Shown here in pieces: positions 1-7,403 of a DNA stretch of 36,836 nt. This DNA comes from Bacteroidota bacterium. Lineage in GTDB: Bacteria; Bacteroidota; Bacteroidia; Flavobacteriales; Weeksellaceae. The notes under the pieces are model-generated. The model did not search any database and was not told where the DNA came from. It saw only the letters and a list, made by a program, of their open reading frames with translations. Position 1 is the stretch's first letter; the number at the start of each line of letters is the position of its first letter. Where the stretch lies: positions 1 through 36,836 of the forward strand of contig JAEWZO010000037.1 of the NCBI GenBank assembly GCA_023458415.1, read 5' to 3'. The position numbers and the translations under genes are program-made.

Positions 1-392
1 ACCGTGCACCGTTCGGTTCAATGGAAAGATTCATTGCTATTTTGCTTGAAAATACTGCGGGAGATTTTCCACTTTGGTTGGCGCCGGATCAGTTCATCAT
101 CCTACCGATTTCCGAAAAATATGTGGATTATGCGAAAAAAGTTTCACAATTGTTGGAAAATCACGAAATTAGCGGCCTGATTGACGACCGAAATGAAAAA
201 ACCGGTAAGAAAATCCGCGACGCAGAAATCAACAAATATCCGTTCATGATTATTGTGGGTGAAAATGAGGAGCAAAACGGTACGGTTTCTGTACGCAGAA
301 GAGGCGAATGCGATCTTGGTGTAATGAGCACTGAAGATTTTATAAAATACTTCCAGAAAGCCGCAGAATTTAATGCTTCTTTCGGTGAGTAG
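1..392 (+). CDS. thrS: Threonine--tRNA ligase, C-terminal part (5' end outside window)
   Basis: This is the 3' end of threonyl-tRNA synthetase, the cytoplasmic class II enzyme that charges tRNA-Thr. The reading frame is open to the window edge; the first readable residues, RAPFGSMERFIAIL, are the class II motif 3 region at the end of the catalytic core. The rest is the anticodon-binding domain, recognisable from PLWLAPDQ, the segment ISGLIDDRNEKTGKKIRDAE and the ending VSVRRRGECDLGVMS. An internal ATG at 21 is not the start. The gene stops 35 bases before the proposed infC start, giving the common order thrS-infC-rpmI-rplT. Only the missing 5' part limits confidence. Confidence 0.95.
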   Translation, partial: RAPFGSMERFIAILLENTAGDFPLWLAPDQFIILPISEKYVDYAKKVSQLLENHEISGLIDDRNEKTGKKIRDAEINKYPFMIIVGENEEQNGTVSVRRRGECDLGVMSTEDFIKYFQKAAEFNASFGE

Positions 393-427
393 CCAATCAG
401 AAAAAATTTAACTTAAAATTTAATACA

Positions 428-991
428 ATAGCACAGAAATTTAATTACAGAGGTAGAGGCCCAAGAAGAGTGCAGCAGGAAGACGCGCACCAAATCAACG
501 AAAAAATCAGGGCTAAAGAAGTTCGTCTGGTAGGCGACAATGTGGAAGCGGGTGTATATCCGCTGGCTAAAGCACAGCAAATTGCAAAAGAACAGGAATT
601 GGATCTTGTAGTAATTTCAGACAAAGCAGAGCCTTACATTGCGCGCGTTCTTGATTATAAGAAATTTCTTTACGAGCAAAAGAAAAAGCAGAAAGAGCTT
701 AAAGCAAAGCAGGTAAAAGTGGTAGTGAAGGAAATCCGTTTCGGCCCGCAAACCGATGATCACGATTACGAATTCAAGAAAAAGCATGCAGAAAAGTTTT
801 TGGAAGAAGGTTCGAAACTGAAAACGTATGTTTTCTTTAAAGGACGCTCCATTGTTTTTAAAGATCAGGGAGAGATTCTTCTGTTGAAACTCGCTCAGGA
901 TCTTGAACACGTTGGTAAAGTAGATCAGCTTCCTAAGCTCGAAGGCAAAAGAATGATTATGATGATGAGCCCGAAAAAACCGGCTAAGTAA
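428..991 (+). CDS. infC: Translation initiation factor IF-3, probable ATA start
   Basis: IF-3 binds the 30S subunit, keeps it from joining 50S too early and checks the start codon and initiator tRNA. The N-domain is seen in INEKIRAKEVRLVGDNVEAG, the linker in FLYEQKKKQKELKAKQ and the C-domain in KEIRFGPQTDDHDYEFK and VFFKGRSI. A GTG at 470 would give 173 residues, but it removes the basic N-terminus (RGRGPRRVQQEDAHQIN) that resembles other flavobacterial IF-3 proteins. No ATG, GTG, TTG or ATT lies in frame between the thrS stop and 470; the only reasonable start is ATA at 428, giving 187 residues. Enterobacterial infC is known to use a rare ATT start for feedback control by IF-3 itself, so a rare start here fits. 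The function is sure; the start is inferred. Confidence 0.93.
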   Translation: MAQKFNYRGRGPRRVQQEDAHQINEKIRAKEVRLVGDNVEAGVYPLAKAQQIAKEQELDLVVISDKAEPYIARVLDYKKFLYEQKKKQKELKAKQVKVVVKEIRFGPQTDDHDYEFKKKHAEKFLEEGSKLKTYVFFKGRSIVFKDQGEILLLKLAQDLEHVGKVDQLPKLEGKRMIMMMSPKKPAK

Positions 992-1014
992 GAATTTTCT
1001 ATCAAAAAAATATA

Positions 1015-1045
1015 AAAAGAGATTTCAAAGGAAATCTCTTTTACT
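1015..1045 (+). terminator. Hairpin terminator after infC
   Basis: A perfect 12-bp stem (1015-1026 with 1031-1042) closes a four-base AAAG loop and ends in a run of Ts 24 bases after the infC stop. It looks like an intrinsic terminator or attenuator between infC and rpmI. The T-run is short, so some read-through is likely. Confidence 0.7.
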
Positions 1046-1050
1046 CATTT

Positions 1051-1084
1051 ACTACGAAAAATTGCAGAATTTTTCGTAGTTTTG
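1051..1084 (+). promoter_or_regulatory. Promoter -7 box for rpmI overlapping a second hairpin
   Basis: TAGTTTTG at 1077-1084 fits the Bacteroidota -7 consensus TAnnTTTG and would start transcription near 1089, some 35 bases before rpmI. No good -33 box is visible at the usual distance. The -7 box is embedded in the 3' arm of a perfect 12-bp inverted repeat (1051-1062 with 1069-1080, six-base loop). In RNA coming from infC the repeat would form a second hairpin; in DNA it could affect promoter access. Confidence 0.55.
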
Positions 1085-1123
1085 CACTCTCAAAATATTG
1101 ATAACAAACAAAAAAGCAAGACA

Positions 1124-1321
1124 ATGCCAAAATTAAAAACGAAATCAGGTGCTAAAAAGCGTTTTGCTCTTACCGGAACTGGAAAGATCAAAAGAAAAAA
1201 TGCTTACAAAAGCCACATCTTAACGAAAAAAGAAACTAAGCAGAAGAGAAATCTTACGCAAACTTCTTACGTTGCTTCTGTGGACGAAAAAAGCGTTAAA
1301 CGTCAGTTAGCAATTAAGTAG
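1124..1321 (+). CDS. rpmI: Large ribosomal subunit protein bL35
   Basis: This is the small basic 50S protein bL35, 65 residues, of normal length for the family. It begins MPKLKTKSGAKKRF and carries the family segment TGTGKIKRKNAYKSHIL. An upstream in-frame TTG at 1082 would add 14 residues that do not belong to the family, so ATG 1124 is chosen. It lies between infC and rplT, the usual neighbours, but a hairpin and a -7 promoter box precede it, so it may also be transcribed without infC. Confidence 0.97.
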   Translation: MPKLKTKSGAKKRFALTGTGKIKRKNAYKSHILTKKETKQKRNLTQTSYVASVDEKSVKRQLAIK

Positions 1322-1445
1322 TTTTTATAAATCTATATCGGTTTATAAGAATTCAACAAAATTCATTAAAAAGTTAACCCTGAATTGCAGCCCAAAAGTT
1401 TGATGAAATAAGCAACGCTCAATTCAAAAAAACAAATTTAAATTT
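1322..1445 (+). promoter_or_regulatory. Structured leader between rpmI and rplT (candidate L20 leader)
   Basis: This 124-base gap is long for two cotranscribed ribosomal genes and holds no ORF. It contains one AT-rich stem (1325-1331 with 1342-1348) and a longer imperfect stem: 1381-1387 (TGAATTG) with 1420-1426 (CAATTCA), continued by AGC 1389-1391 with GCT 1417-1419 around a bulged C. L20 is known to repress its own operon by binding a leader RNA in Firmicutes and E. coli. A similar role here is inferred from position and fold only. Confidence 0.4.
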
Positions 1446-1790
1446 ATGCCAAGATCAGTAAATGCAGTAGCTTCTAGAGCTCGCAGAAAAAAAGTAATGA
1501 AGCAGGCTAAAGGTTTTTTCGGTAGAAGAAAAAATGTTTGGACTGTAGCTAAAAACGCCGTGGAAAAAGCAATGCAATATGCTTACCGCGGTAGAAAAGA
1601 GAAGAAAAGAAATTTCAGAGCGCTTTGGATTACGCGTATCAACGCAGGTGCAAGACAGCACGGAATGTCTTACTCTCAGTTTATGGGAGCTCTTAAAAAG
1701 AACAACATCGAACTGAACAGAAAAGTTTTAGCAGATTTAGCAATGAATCACCCTGAAGCTTTCAAAGCAGTTGTAGATCAAGTAAAATAA
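1446..1790 (+). CDS. rplT: Large ribosomal subunit protein bL20
   Basis: This is 50S protein bL20, 114 residues, full length. It binds 23S rRNA early in assembly and often represses its own operon. The N-terminal basic extension starts MPRSVNAVASRARRKK and leads into the family segment GFFGRRKNVWTVAKNAVEKA; ALWITRINAGARQHGMSYS and the C-terminal LADLAMNHPEAF also fit. ATG 1446 matches the family start. A strong terminator follows within 25 bases and closes the translation block. Confidence 0.98.
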   Translation: MPRSVNAVASRARRKKVMKQAKGFFGRRKNVWTVAKNAVEKAMQYAYRGRKEKKRNFRALWITRINAGARQHGMSYSQFMGALKKNNIELNRKVLADLAMNHPEAFKAVVDQVK

Positions 1791-1813
1791 AGTGTAAATT
1801 TTGTTATCAATAT

Positions 1814-1848
1814 AAAATCCCGAACAGCAATGTTCGGGATTTTTTTAT
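1814..1848 (+). terminator. Intrinsic terminator after rplT
   Basis: A 13-bp perfect stem (1814-1826 with 1831-1843) with a GCAA tetraloop is followed by a run of Ts to 1847. It ends the infC-rpmI-rplT transcript. Confidence 0.9.
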
Positions 1849-1851
1849 TTG

Positions 1852-1859
1852 TAAATTTG
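1852..1859 (+). promoter_or_regulatory. -7 promoter box for the M28 peptidase gene
   Basis: TAAATTTG matches the Bacteroidota -7 consensus TAnnTTTG. Transcription would start near 1864, leaving a leader of about 17 bases before ATG 1881. This placement supports 1881 over the upstream in-frame ATG at 1830, which lies inside the rplT terminator. No clear -33 box is seen. Confidence 0.6.
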
Positions 1860-1880
1860 TCCATCACCAAACAAACTTCA

Positions 1881-3041
1881 ATGAAAAAAATCTCCATCCT
1901 GGCTGCAATTATTGTTTCTGCGCAGTTTTTCGCACAGATATTTATACAGACTAACCAGGACCGCGCCGACTTAGTAACTCAGGAAAATATCACTTCAAAC
2001 ATTACCGAGTTTGAAAATTTTGGGATAAAAAGAAGCGGCTCAGTAGCCAACAATAACGCCTTCAACTGGCTGAAAGCAAAATATGAATCATTCGGCTATG
2101 CGTCGGATGAAATTTCTGAGAATGCATTCAACGTAATGGGTTCATCAACGAAAAATCTTATTGTGACCAAAACAGGGACAGTGTATCCCGATCAATTCGT
2201 GATTATTTCAGGACATTACGACACGGTGAATGGAAGCGGAGCAAATGATAATGGCAGCGGCGTATCGGTGATTCTTGAAGTAGCTAGAATTCTAAAAGAT
2301 ATTCCGACAGAATACTCAATTAAATTCATCAATTTTTCCGGTGAAGAACAGGGACTTTTGGGAAGCAGCCATTATGTGAATTCTGTGGTAAACGCCACGA
2401 ATCCAAAAATGAACATCAAGTTGGTCTTCAATATTGATCAGGTAGGCGGAACTACCGGAGAAGTCAACAATAAAATTACCTGCGAACGTGACGAAAGTGC
2501 GCCTTACAGTAACAACGGTGCTTCCAATTTGGCTACTCAGCAACTCATGCAACTGGTTTCACTCTACTCTCCTCTACAGGCACAGCTTGCTCATGCGTAC
2601 GGTTCAGATTATATGCCGTTTCAGTCCAACGGAGAAATTATCACAGGATTTTATGAAAGTAATGTAAGTCCTTATCCGCATTCATCTTCCGATACATCGG
2701 CTAACTTGGATCCGGTTTATGTATACAATGTCGCTAAAGCAGCGGTAGGCGCAACGCAACATTTTGCTGTGGCTGCGGTTGAAACTCTTGCAACAGATGA
2801 CAACAATCTTAATAACCAATTCAAAATTTATCCAAACCCCGCTTCAGATGAAATTTTCCTTGAATTGAACGGTCTGGATAAGAAATACTTCAGTTTCATA
2901 ATTTCTGATTTGAACGGTAGAAATGTTGTTCAATCGGAGAACTCCGTAAGAATTGATGTATCCAAACTTCAAAGCGGAATGTATATCGGAACGCTGCAAA
3001 CGGAATCTGAAAAAATTTCCAGAAAAATCATCATCAAGTAG
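1881..3041 (+). CDS. Secreted M28-family zinc aminopeptidase with T9SS sorting domain
   Basis: The predicted product has 386 residues: a signal peptide (about 1-19, cleaved after FFAQ), an M28 peptidase domain (about 40-300) and a type A type-IX secretion sorting domain (about 310-386, from FKIYPNPASDEIFL to a basic end KIIIK). The five expected zinc ligands are visible: His112 in SGHYDT, Asp123 in ANDNGSG, Glu156 in SGEEQGLLGS with catalytic Glu155, Asp186 in FNIDQVGG and His267 in YPHSSSDT. M28 enzymes of this kind remove N-terminal residues from peptides; the exact specificity cannot be read. It should be exported by Sec, moved across the outer membrane by T9SS and either released or anchored there. 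It stands alone behind its own promoter. Confidence 0.92.
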   Translation: MKKISILAAIIVSAQFFAQIFIQTNQDRADLVTQENITSNITEFENFGIKRSGSVANNNAFNWLKAKYESFGYASDEISENAFNVMGSSTKNLIVTKTGTVYPDQFVIISGHYDTVNGSGANDNGSGVSVILEVARILKDIPTEYSIKFINFSGEEQGLLGSSHYVNSVVNATNPKMNIKLVFNIDQVGGTTGEVNNKITCERDESAPYSNNGASNLATQQLMQLVSLYSPLQAQLAHAYGSDYMPFQSNGEIITGFYESNVSPYPHSSSDTSANLDPVYVYNVAKAAVGATQHFAVAAVETLATDDNNLNNQFKIYPNPASDEIFLELNGLDKKYFSFIISDLNGRNVVQSENSVRIDVSKLQSGMYIGTLQTESEKISRKIIIK

Positions 3042-3132
3042 CATTACAGAATTTTATTCTGAACATTACAAGTTCTGAAAGACGCTATTATTTCCTTTCA
3101 ATTTTTTGTAACTTACAGAAAAATAAATTTTG

Positions 3133-3687
3133 ATGCACAGATACATTCCATTTTTTCTCCTCCTATTTATTACCGTCATAAGTTGCAACCAATCTGAAAA
3201 TTTAGATCAGCGCGAAAAAGAGCTTATGGAAAAAGAACAGCGATTTGCACAGAAAGAAGCTGAATATCAAGACCTTCTGAAAATGCGCGACAGCATTATG
3301 AATAAACAGGATACTTTAGTGGATAATAAAAACTGGCCTGCAAATATTGTAGGAAGATGGAATGGTAAAATTACCTGTAAAGAATCTTCATGTCCGGATT
3401 ACGCCGTTGGAGATCTTCGTAATGACACTTGGGAATTCGTGAGCGATTCGCTGAAAAAATCGGTTAACGTGTATAACAATAATAACCAGTTGGTGCGCAC
3501 CTACAGCGCAAAAATGGAAAACAACGAAATCATCCTGAACTTCCGCAGCGACTCTACAGCTGCAAAAAATGTTGAAATGAATGTTGTTCTCAACAGTTTC
3601 GCACCAAAAAAAATCCAAGGAAACCGCACGGTAAGTGTTAACAATAACTGTTCAGCCACTTTCGCAGTGGAACTTAGCAGACCTTAA
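3133..3687 (+). CDS. Putative lipoprotein with N-terminal coiled coil
   Basis: I do not recognise a family. The start is ATG 3133; a TTG three bases earlier is less likely. Residues 1-17 form a signal peptide ending VIS before Cys18, a good lipobox, so the mature protein should be lipid-anchored. Residues about 24-50 (QREKELMEKEQRFAQKEAEY) are charged and heptad-like, suggesting a coiled coil. The remaining 130 residues begin with NIVGRWNGKITC, contain three further Cys, and read like a small beta-rich domain of the kind seen in lipocalin-like Bacteroidota proteins. It ends 9 bases before the antiporter gene, so the two are probably cotranscribed, but no functional link can be shown. Confidence 0.75.
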   Translation: MHRYIPFFLLLFITVISCNQSENLDQREKELMEKEQRFAQKEAEYQDLLKMRDSIMNKQDTLVDNKNWPANIVGRWNGKITCKESSCPDYAVGDLRNDTWEFVSDSLKKSVNVYNNNNQLVRTYSAKMENNEIILNFRSDSTAAKNVEMNVVLNSFAPKKIQGNRTVSVNNNCSATFAVELSRP

Positions 3688-3696
3688 TCTTTCGTT

Positions 3697-5820
3697 ATGT
3701 TTTTAGCAGGGCTTCATAATCTGACGCTTCCGATTGAGGATCCGGTTCTGAAATTTTTTCTCGTTCTGGTTATTATTCTGGGAGCTCCTCTCCTTCTGAA
3801 CAAAATAAAAGTACCTCATCTTTTAGGGCTCATTGTCGCAGGCGCCATCGTAGGACCGAACGGTTTCGGGCTGCTTTCGCGAGACAGCAGTATTGTGGTA
3901 ACCGGTACAACAGGATTGCTGTACATTATGTTTCTTGCAGGACTGGAAATTGATTTAGGCGAATTCAAGAAAAACAAATGGAAAAGTTTGGGATATGGTT
4001 TTATCACCTTTATTTTCCCATTCGTACTCGGTTATCTCGGTGCTTATTACCTGTTGAATTTTAACATTCTTACTTCGGTACTTTTTGCAAGTTTATTTTC
4101 GTCGCAAACGCTGATTACGTATCCGATGGTGAGCAAAATGGGAATTGCGAAAAACAGCGCGGTGAACATCACCGTCGGTGGAACCATGATTACGGATGTG
4201 GCGACACTTCTTGTTTTAGCCGCTGTTGTTGGAATGGTTCAGGGTGATGTTTCGACGGGGTTTTGGATTAAACTTTCGGGCTCTGTTATCGTTTTTAGTT
4301 TGGTAGTTTTACTGCTTTTCCCAATGATCGGACGTTGGTTTTTTAAACGAGTGACAGATAAAATTTCACAGTATATTTTTGTTCTCGTGATGATTTATCT
4401 CGCTTCAGTTTTGGCTGAAATTGCAGGAATTGAAGCCATTATCGGAGCGTTTTTTGCGGGACTTGCACTGAATAAACTCATCCCGCATTCTTCATCATTA
4501 ATGAATCGTGTTGATTTTGTTGGAAATGCGATTTTTATTCCGTTTTTCCTTATCAGTGTCGGAATGCTGATTGACTTTTCGATTTTTTATAAAAGCTCAG
4601 AAACGTTGATTGTTGCAGCCATTATGGTAGTTTCGTCCATCGGTGGAAAGTATATTGCATCAATGGTTTCGCAGAAAATTTTCGGATGGACAAAGCATGA
4701 AGGTCAACTTGTTTTCGGTCTAAGTACCGCTTCTGCAGCAGCAACTTTAGCAACGGTGATGGTAGGTTACAACATCATCATCTCGGAAAACGAAATTGGT
4801 GAGCCGGTGCGTTTACTGAACGAACACGTGCTGAACGGCAGTATTCTTCTGATTCTCATTTCCTGTACCATTGCTTCGTTCGTTACGCAATCAAGCGGAC
4901 AAAAAATCGTCGATTCTGATCAGGAAAATGCCATTACAGGAGAAAGTGCTGAACAGGAAAATATTCTTCTCGCAATAAGTCACGAAAATCTGGCCACGAA
5001 AATGGTGAATTTAAGTTTGCTCATTAAAGATCACCACAACACAAACGGAATTTTCGCCCTGAATGTCATCAATGAAGACAAGAACGAATCTTCTGTAAAA
5101 AACGCGGAAAAAATCATGAATCTTGCGACGGAAACCGCTTCCGCAGCAGACGTAACCTTAACGCCGATAAAACGGTACGATAACGATGTAATAACCGGTG
5201 TTACCAATGTGATTAAGGAGAAAGAAATTTCAGACCTGATCATTGGGATTGATACCGCAAAAGGATTTTCACCTTCAACAGTTTATAATGTTTATAACGG
5301 ATATCTGCAGAATGAGCACATCAATGTTCTGCTTTATCACGCCGCACAGCCGGTTGCAACGGTTAAGAAATATTTGGTAATGATTCCGGATCAGGCGCAT
5401 CAAGAAGCAGGATTTTTCCACGCTTTAGTAAAAATATGGAATCTGGGCAGAAATTCGCAGGCAACGATGAGATTCTATGCTCCGGAAAAAATCATTAAAC
5501 TGTTAGAAACCATTCATAAAAAAGCCAATATTCAGGCAGAATTTATCATTATGGAATCCTGGAATGAAGCCGAAAAAATCGCCAAAAAAGTAGGTGAAGA
5601 TGAAGGCGTAATTATGCTGATGGCGAAACGCGGAATGATTTCTTACTTCCCTAAAATGCGTTACATTCCGGATGTGGTAAACCAGTTTTTAACGAACAGA
5701 AATTACCTGCTTATTTATCCGTTCTCTTCAACAGGAACCGATAATAACCAGCTGAGAACCTACAGAAGCTACAACGACTTCTCTGAAATTAGTAATATCA
5801 TTAAGAAAATTTTTAAATAA
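3697..5820 (+). CDS. CPA2-family cation:proton antiporter with two UspA-like cytosolic domains
   Basis: The protein has 707 residues. Residues about 10-400 form the membrane part of a Na+(K+)/H+ exchanger domain: KVPHLLGLIVAGAIVGPNGFG, the LAGLEIDL segment, TDVATLLVLA, and EAIIGAFFAGLALN are typical CPA2 signatures. Instead of the TrkA-N/C domains of KefB/KefC it carries two universal-stress-protein-like domains, about 420-555 (starting ENILLAIS) and 557-700 (starting KKYLVMIP). USP domains often bind nucleotide, so gating by nucleotide is a reasonable idea but not shown. The ion is not readable. It follows the lipoprotein gene by 9 bases and ends in a bidirectional terminator. Confidence 0.9.
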   Translation: MFLAGLHNLTLPIEDPVLKFFLVLVIILGAPLLLNKIKVPHLLGLIVAGAIVGPNGFGLLSRDSSIVVTGTTGLLYIMFLAGLEIDLGEFKKNKWKSLGYGFITFIFPFVLGYLGAYYLLNFNILTSVLFASLFSSQTLITYPMVSKMGIAKNSAVNITVGGTMITDVATLLVLAAVVGMVQGDVSTGFWIKLSGSVIVFSLVVLLLFPMIGRWFFKRVTDKISQYIFVLVMIYLASVLAEIAGIEAIIGAFFAGLALNKLIPHSSSLMNRVDFVGNAIFIPFFLISVGMLIDFSIFYKSSETLIVAAIMVVSSIGGKYIASMVSQKIFGWTKHEGQLVFGLSTASAAATLATVMVGYNIIISENEIGEPVRLLNEHVLNGSILLILISCTIASFVTQSSGQKIVDSDQENAITGESAEQENILLAISHENLATKMVNLSLLIKDHHNTNGIFALNVINEDKNESSVKNAEKIMNLATETASAADVTLTPIKRYDNDVITGVTNVIKEKEISDLIIGIDTAKGFSPSTVYNVYNGYLQNEHINVLLYHAAQPVATVKKYLVMIPDQAHQEAGFFHALVKIWNLGRNSQATMRFYAPEKIIKLLETIHKKANIQAEFIIMESWNEAEKIAKKVGEDEGVIMLMAKRGMISYFPKMRYIPDVVNQFLTNRNYLLIYPFSSTGTDNNQLRTYRSYNDFSEISNIIKKIFK

Positions 5821-5850
5821 AAAAATCCTGATTTACTCAGGATTTTTTTA
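5821..5850. terminator. Bidirectional terminator between convergent genes
   Basis: An 11-bp stem (5821-5831 with 5837-5847) has a TTTAC loop, with an A-run on the left and a T-run on the right. It can end the plus-strand antiporter transcript and the minus-strand dapD-glycosyltransferase transcript, whose last stop codon touches it. Confidence 0.85.
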
Positions 5851-6303
5851 TTGTTTAGCCGTTGCATCACGATATTTTTTCTGATACAGTTGGATTTCCT
5901 CATCAATCATTTTCATTTCCTCAGGAATTTTTGCCTGTTCCGCTTCTAACCGTTTGATTTTGGTGAATGTTATTTGCGCATCCTGTGTTCCTTCTTCTTT
6001 TCGAAGCATTTTACGAAGTTTCTCCAAAGTTGCAGTATTCTTGGACTGACTTTTCTGAAGTTTTTCTTTTTTCAGAAACAAAAGATCGAGATGATCTGAA
6101 AGAAATTTCCTGTCAGAATAATTTGCGTCACTTTCATCAGCACTCTTTTTCATAGAATTTAAAGTATCCACTCCGTGCTGATTACTAACTGCGGCTCTGT
6201 ATCTTTCATTATTGATTCTCTGATTATGTTGAGAATTAATCTGCGAAAACATGGTTTGCGAAGCCAATAAAGCAATACCTAAAATCTGTAATTTTTTCAT
6301 CAT
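5848..6303 (-). CDS. Small exported coiled-coil protein of unknown function
   Basis: The 151-residue product has a signal peptide (about 1-21, MMKKLQILGIALLASQTMFS) and no lipobox Cys, so it is probably periplasmic. The rest is almost all charged helix: heptad-like stretches around 75-105 and 115-148 (RLEAEQAKIPEEMKMIDEEI) suggest a coiled coil. No domain is recognised. The start is ATG 6303, which shares one base with the stop of the upstream GT4 gene (TAATG), a usual sign of translational coupling; ATG 6300 is equally possible. Its place at the end of a glycosyltransferase group hints at an envelope role, without direct support. Confidence 0.75.
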   Translation of the reverse strand: MMKKLQILGIALLASQTMFSQINSQHNQRINNERYRAAVSNQHGVDTLNSMKKSADESDANYSDRKFLSDHLDLLFLKKEKLQKSQSKNTATLEKLRKMLRKEEGTQDAQITFTKIKRLEAEQAKIPEEMKMIDEEIQLYQKKYRDATAKQ

Positions 6304-7403
6304 TATTCTAATACCGAAAGGTAAACATTCATAAGATCTGAAGCAATTTTTTCATCAGTAAAATGTTTCTGTGCATATAGTAATCCTACTTCTGAACGGC
6401 GGTTACGTTCAGCTTCATTCTCCCAAAGATGCAAAATTTTGGACCGTAGATCCTGTATATTTTCCGGATTTACATACAATGCACCGGGACCACCCGCTTC
6501 AGGCAAGCTACTCACATTGGAGGTTATTACTGCAGTACCGGAGAAAAGTGCTTCAATAACCGGAATTCCGAAACCTTCAAAAGAACTCGGATATACGAAA
6601 ATATCTGCTAAACGGTAAATCACAGCAAGTTCTTCCATGGACACATTTTCCAAAAACTGAACCTGGCCTTTATTCCGTTTAAGCTCTTTTTCAATTTTAC
6701 TGAAATATTTTTTCTGTTTCTTTCCAACTACAACCAATGGAATTTCTGTGTCTTTGAGAGATTTTAGAATATTCAGTAGGTTTTTTCTTGGCTCAACAGT
6801 TCCAACATTCAGGATAAATCGATCTGGAAGATCGAATTTTTCCTTCACAGAATGCTGAAAATTTTCTGACGGAATTTCCTTAAAACTTTGATGACAACCT
6901 TGATAAACAACCTGAATTTTTTCTGCATGAACTTTCAGATAATGTACAATATCTTTCTTCGTCTGTTCCGAAATCGCGATAATTTTGTTGGCCTGCTTCG
7001 CTGCTTTTTTAAACTTCCAAAAATGAATTTTACGGTCGAAAAAAGAATAATATTGCGGCAAGCGAAGAAAAATTAAATCGTGAATGGTTACCACTCTTCC
7101 AATCGAAGTTTTTCTCCATTTTATTGGAAGTTCGCCGGAAAGTCCGTGAAAAATATCGGCATCAATTTTCTGGGCATCTTTTCCCATTTTCAGCTGCCGA
7201 GAAAACTTACCTTTTGATGTTTCCACATAATAAACATCAGGAAGCCCCAACACATTTCGACCTCTTTCTGTCTTCTCCGAATTCAGCAAAAAGTATTTGT
7301 TTTCAGGATAAAATGTAGCGAGAATCCTCACCAAATCCCTTGAATAATTTCCCAATCCGGAACCGTTCTGAAAAAACCTTTTCGCATCGAATGCTATTTT
7401 CAT
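6303..7403 (-). CDS. GT4-family glycosyltransferase
   Basis: This is a 366-residue GT-B fold retaining glycosyltransferase of family 4 (RfaB/mannosyltransferase type). The N-terminal domain opens MKIAFDAKRFFQNGSGLGNYSRDL, where the G-x-G-N-Y segment is the acceptor-side loop of this group. The C-terminal domain shows FILNVGTVEPRKNL, IFVYPSSFEGFGIPVIEA with the E-x7-E motif, and TSNVSSLPEAGG. It transfers a sugar from a nucleotide-sugar donor onto a surface glycan; donor and acceptor cannot be told from sequence. The ATG overlaps the stop of the GT32 gene by four bases (ATGA), so the two are translated together. Confidence 0.9.
   Translation of the reverse strand: MKIAFDAKRFFQNGSGLGNYSRDLVRILATFYPENKYFLLNSEKTERGRNVLGLPDVYYVETSKGKFSRQLKMGKDAQKIDADIFHGLSGELPIKWRKTSIGRVVTIHDLIFLRLPQYYSFFDRKIHFWKFKKAAKQANKIIAISEQTKKDIVHYLKVHAEKIQVVYQGCHQSFKEIPSENFQHSVKEKFDLPDRFILNVGTVEPRKNLLNILKSLKDTEIPLVVVGKKQKKYFSKIEKELKRNKGQVQFLENVSMEELAVIYRLADIFVYPSSFEGFGIPVIEALFSGTAVITSNVSSLPEAGGPGALYVNPENIQDLRSKILHLWENEAERNRRSEVGLLYAQKHFTDEKIASDLMNVYLSVLE

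Noticed and set aside
1082..1123. Longer bL35 starting at TTG 1082
   Set aside because: The added 14 residues are not part of the bL35 family and the TTG lies in the predicted promoter.
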